Assembly (NCBI RefSeq): GCF_019972155.1
Contig: NZ_BOVL01000026.1
Span: 136,634 to 200,633, forward strand
Source: Bradyrhizobium sp. RD5-C2
GTDB taxonomy: Bacteria > Pseudomonadota > Alphaproteobacteria > Rhizobiales > Xanthobacteraceae
DNA: 64,000 bases
Reading direction: 5' to 3'
Part shown: positions 62,368 to 64,000 of the stretch, one piece after another
How the letters are laid out: each line of letters begins with the position of its first letter
How positions within the stretch are numbered: position 1 is the stretch's first letter
Program-made: the position numbers and the translations under genes
Notes under the pieces: generated by a model
The model's input: the letters and a program-made list of their open reading frames with translations, nothing else
What the model was told of the DNA's origin: nothing
Database searches by the model: none

Positions 62368-62652
62368 TTTACCTTTGGCCTCCAGGCCCGATCGCAGCAG
62401 CGGCTCTCCGTCCCGCAACCAATATGCACGGAATCCGAATTTGGTTCCAGTCGCGGACCTCGTGCATCGTTAATCCCGCGCGCGGCGCAAACAAGGCCGA
62501 AGCCGGGCTCTCCTGTCACGGCGGACTGACATTTTCGCGAGCAAGCCGCGACAACGGCCCCAACCGGTCATTGCTACGCAACCATTTGGCCGCATGGGCG
62601 TTTCACAGTCCCGCCCCGGCGGCGCGTTCGCGCCGCGTACCAAGGAACCAAG

Positions 62653-62982
62653 ATGAACAACACCAAGGTCAAGACCGCGGCCGTCGTCCCGGCCGGCCTC
62701 TCCGCGCGACTCCTGCTTGCGGCCGCAGCCCTCGCTTTGGCGCTGGTGACTGTCCCCCAAGCCGGCCATGCCCAGGGTATCGTCCGCGGGGCGCATGAAG
62801 GTGCTTATGAGGGTAATCGGGCCGCCGGTCCGATAGGTGGCGTGGTTGGCGGTGCCGTCGGTGCCGGGGTCGGCGGCGCCATGGGCGCGGTCAAGGGCGT
62901 GTTCGGTATCCCGGATCGCGGCTACCGCCGTGGCCACCGCTGCCGCGGCTATTACCGCCACGGCCATTTCCATTGCTATTGA
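62653..62982 (+). CDS. Small exported Gly-zipper protein
   Basis: A 109-residue protein. A signal peptide (RLLLAAAALALALVTVPQ) is cleaved after GHA near 41. The mature part has a GxxxG repeat region (GGVVGGAVGAGVGGAMGAV) that could pack in a membrane, and a basic, His/Tyr-rich tail (RRGHRCRGYY). Function unknown; such proteins are frequent in Bradyrhizobium. Confidence 0.6.
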   Translation: MNNTKVKTAAVVPAGLSARLLLAAAALALALVTVPQAGHAQGIVRGAHEGAYEGNRAAGPIGGVVGGAVGAGVGGAMGAVKGVFGIPDRGYRRGHRCRGYYRHGHFHCY

Positions 62983-62989
62983 TCGGCAT

Positions 62990-63102
62990 CGTCATTCCGG
63001 GGCATGCGAAGCATGAACCCGGAATCTCGAGGTGATGGCGCGAGATTCCCAGATGCGCAATTGCGCATCTGAGGTTCGCGCCAGGGCGCGCCGCGGAATG
63101 AC
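62990..63102. repeat. CGTCATTCCGGGGC repeat before the ABC-2 gene
   Basis: Arms CGTCATTCCGGGG and CGCGGAATGAC, with nested GCATGCGAAGCATG and GATGCGCAATTGCGCATC hairpins. Same family as 9901 and 35630, between two convergent genes. Confidence 0.85.
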
Positions 63103-63114
63103 TTGCTTCGCAAG

Positions 63115-63876
63115 TCAGTTCTTCAGCCGGTAGCCGGTCCGGAAGATCCAGGCCACGATCACCATGCAGGCGATCAGGAAGCCCGCAGTCATGCCGAGGC
63201 TGAGCCCGACGCTGACATCGGCGATCTCGTAGAAGCTCCAGCGGAAGCCGGAGATCAGATAGACCACCGGATTGAACAGCGTGAGGGTGCGCCAGCCCGA
63301 CGGCAGCATGTTCACCGAATAGAAGCTGCCGCCGAGGAAGGTTAGCGGTGTCACCACCAGCATCGGGATCATCTGCAGCTTCTCGAAGCCGTCGGCCCAG
63401 ATGCCGATGATGAAGCCGAACAGGCTGAAGGTGACGGCCGTCAGCACCAGGAAGGTCAGCATCCACACCGGATGCTGGATATGCAGAGGTACGAAAAGTC
63501 CGGCGGTGGCCAGGATGATCAGGCCGAGGATGATCGACTTGGTGGCGGCGGCGCCGACATAGCCGATGACGATCTCGAGATAGGAGATCGGCGCCGACAG
63601 GATCTCGTAGATCGTGCCGGCGAATTTCGGGAAGTAGATGCCGAACGAGGCGTTCGAGATGCTCTGGGTCAGCACCGACAGCATCACGAGCCCCGGCACG
63701 ATGAAGGTGCCGTAGCTGACGCCCTCGACCTCGGTGATGCGCGAACCGATCGCGGCGCCGAACACCACGAAATACAGCGAGGTCGAAACCACAGGCGAGA
63801 CGATGCTCTGCAGCAGCGTGCGCCAGGTGCGCGCCATTTCGAACAGATAGATCGCCCGGATTGCGCGGTAGTTCAT
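63115..63876 (-). CDS. ABC-2 type transporter permease
   Basis: A 253-residue, six-helix inner-membrane permease of the ABC-2 family (drug, polysaccharide or Nod-factor type exporters such as NodJ). Motifs: RAIYLFEMARTWRTLLQSIVSPVV, cited in part, PKFAGTIYEILSAPIS and PLTFLGGSFYSVNMLP. Its start overlaps the stop of the ATPase gene upstream (ATGA). Confidence 0.92.
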   Translation of the reverse strand: MNYRAIRAIYLFEMARTWRTLLQSIVSPVVSTSLYFVVFGAAIGSRITEVEGVSYGTFIVPGLVMLSVLTQSISNASFGIYFPKFAGTIYEILSAPISYLEIVIGYVGAAATKSIILGLIILATAGLFVPLHIQHPVWMLTFLVLTAVTFSLFGFIIGIWADGFEKLQMIPMLVVTPLTFLGGSFYSVNMLPSGWRTLTLFNPVVYLISGFRWSFYEIADVSVGLSLGMTAGFLIACMVIVAWIFRTGYRLKN

Positions 63877-64000
63877 GGCGCCCTCACGAGGCTGACGAAG
63901 ATGTCTTCGAGGGAGCTCTGCCTGGTATCGAGATCGGAGATCCGGACGCCGGCGTTGCGCAGATCGTTGAGCAGGCTGGTGATGCCGGTGCGATCGCCCT
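63873..64000 (-). CDS. ABC transporter ATPase, 3' end only (cut by window)
   Basis: Only the last 41 codons are in the window (GDRTGITSLLNDLRNAG, then TRQSSLEDIFVSLVRAP and TGA). SLEDIFVSL is the usual end of DrrA/NodI-like ATPases. The gene continues beyond 64000. Overlaps the permease gene by four bases. Confidence 0.85.
   Translation of the reverse strand, partial: GDRTGITSLLNDLRNAGVRISDLDTRQSSLEDIFVSLVRAP

Overview
The window looks like chromosomal DNA of an alphaproteobacterium of the Bradyrhizobium/Rhodopseudomonas type. The sequence is strongly GC-rich, and the division and cell-wall (dcw) genes run in the alphaproteobacterial order from rsmH to ftsZ and on to lpxC, bamD, recN and ligA. 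FtsZ has a very long C-terminal linker, and MurE carries the meso-diaminopimelate motif DNPR. Gaps between genes are littered with several families of short palindromic repeats, which I associate with Bradyrhizobium genomes. Genus-level placement is an inference from family knowledge, not a search result.

Layout: (1) 0-12 kb is accessory: a PKD-like protein, a LuxR-type regulator, a TetR regulator divergent from an emrA/emrB efflux pair with a clear palindromic operator between them, an ABC exporter, a MATE pump, a TauE/SafE permease, an alpha/beta hydrolase and small secreted or basic proteins. (2) 12-20 kb holds a free-standing sigma-70 region 1.1-like protein, a patatin/GntP-permease pair, RNase P RNA on the minus strand, a LysR regulator, a PAS protein, a two-gene operon of tiny proteins, an ECF42-type sigma factor with its DGPF partner, and an AmpD-like amidase. 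(3) 20.8-41.3 kb is the dcw cluster: rsmH, ftsL, ftsI, murE, murF, mraY, murD, ftsW, murG, a methyltransferase-like gene, murC, murB, ddl, ftsQ, ftsA, ftsZ. It makes the lipid II precursor and assembles the septum. It ends at a good intrinsic terminator. (4) 41.6-47.6 kb continues with lpxC, bamD, recN and ligA. (5) 47.8-64 kb is mixed: a Bcr/CflA-type MFS pump, aminopeptidase P, prmA with a YkgJ-type protein, a lone Flp pilin, a PYROXD2-like oxidoreductase, an uncharacterised two-gene module including a DUF6915-like protein, a membrane-fused spermidine synthase-like protein, a second TetR/membrane-protein pair with two operator palindromes, a lipase-like hydrolase, an L,D-transpeptidase with a Gln/Tyr-rich tail, and an ABC-2 export system cut by the window end.

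How it fits together: the core encodes peptidoglycan precursor synthesis, divisome assembly and outer-membrane biogenesis, mostly with overlapping or closely spaced genes. Three junctions of this cluster (murD-ftsW, ftsW-murG, murB-ddl) are instead filled with palindromic repeats, and a methyltransferase-like gene sits between murG and murC. I saw no tRNA, CRISPR array, insertion sequence or prophage. The most unusual elements are the free-standing sigma 1.1-like protein, the 55.6-56.7 kb unknown pair, the methyltransferase inside the dcw cluster and the two tiny coupled genes at 17.1-17.5 kb.
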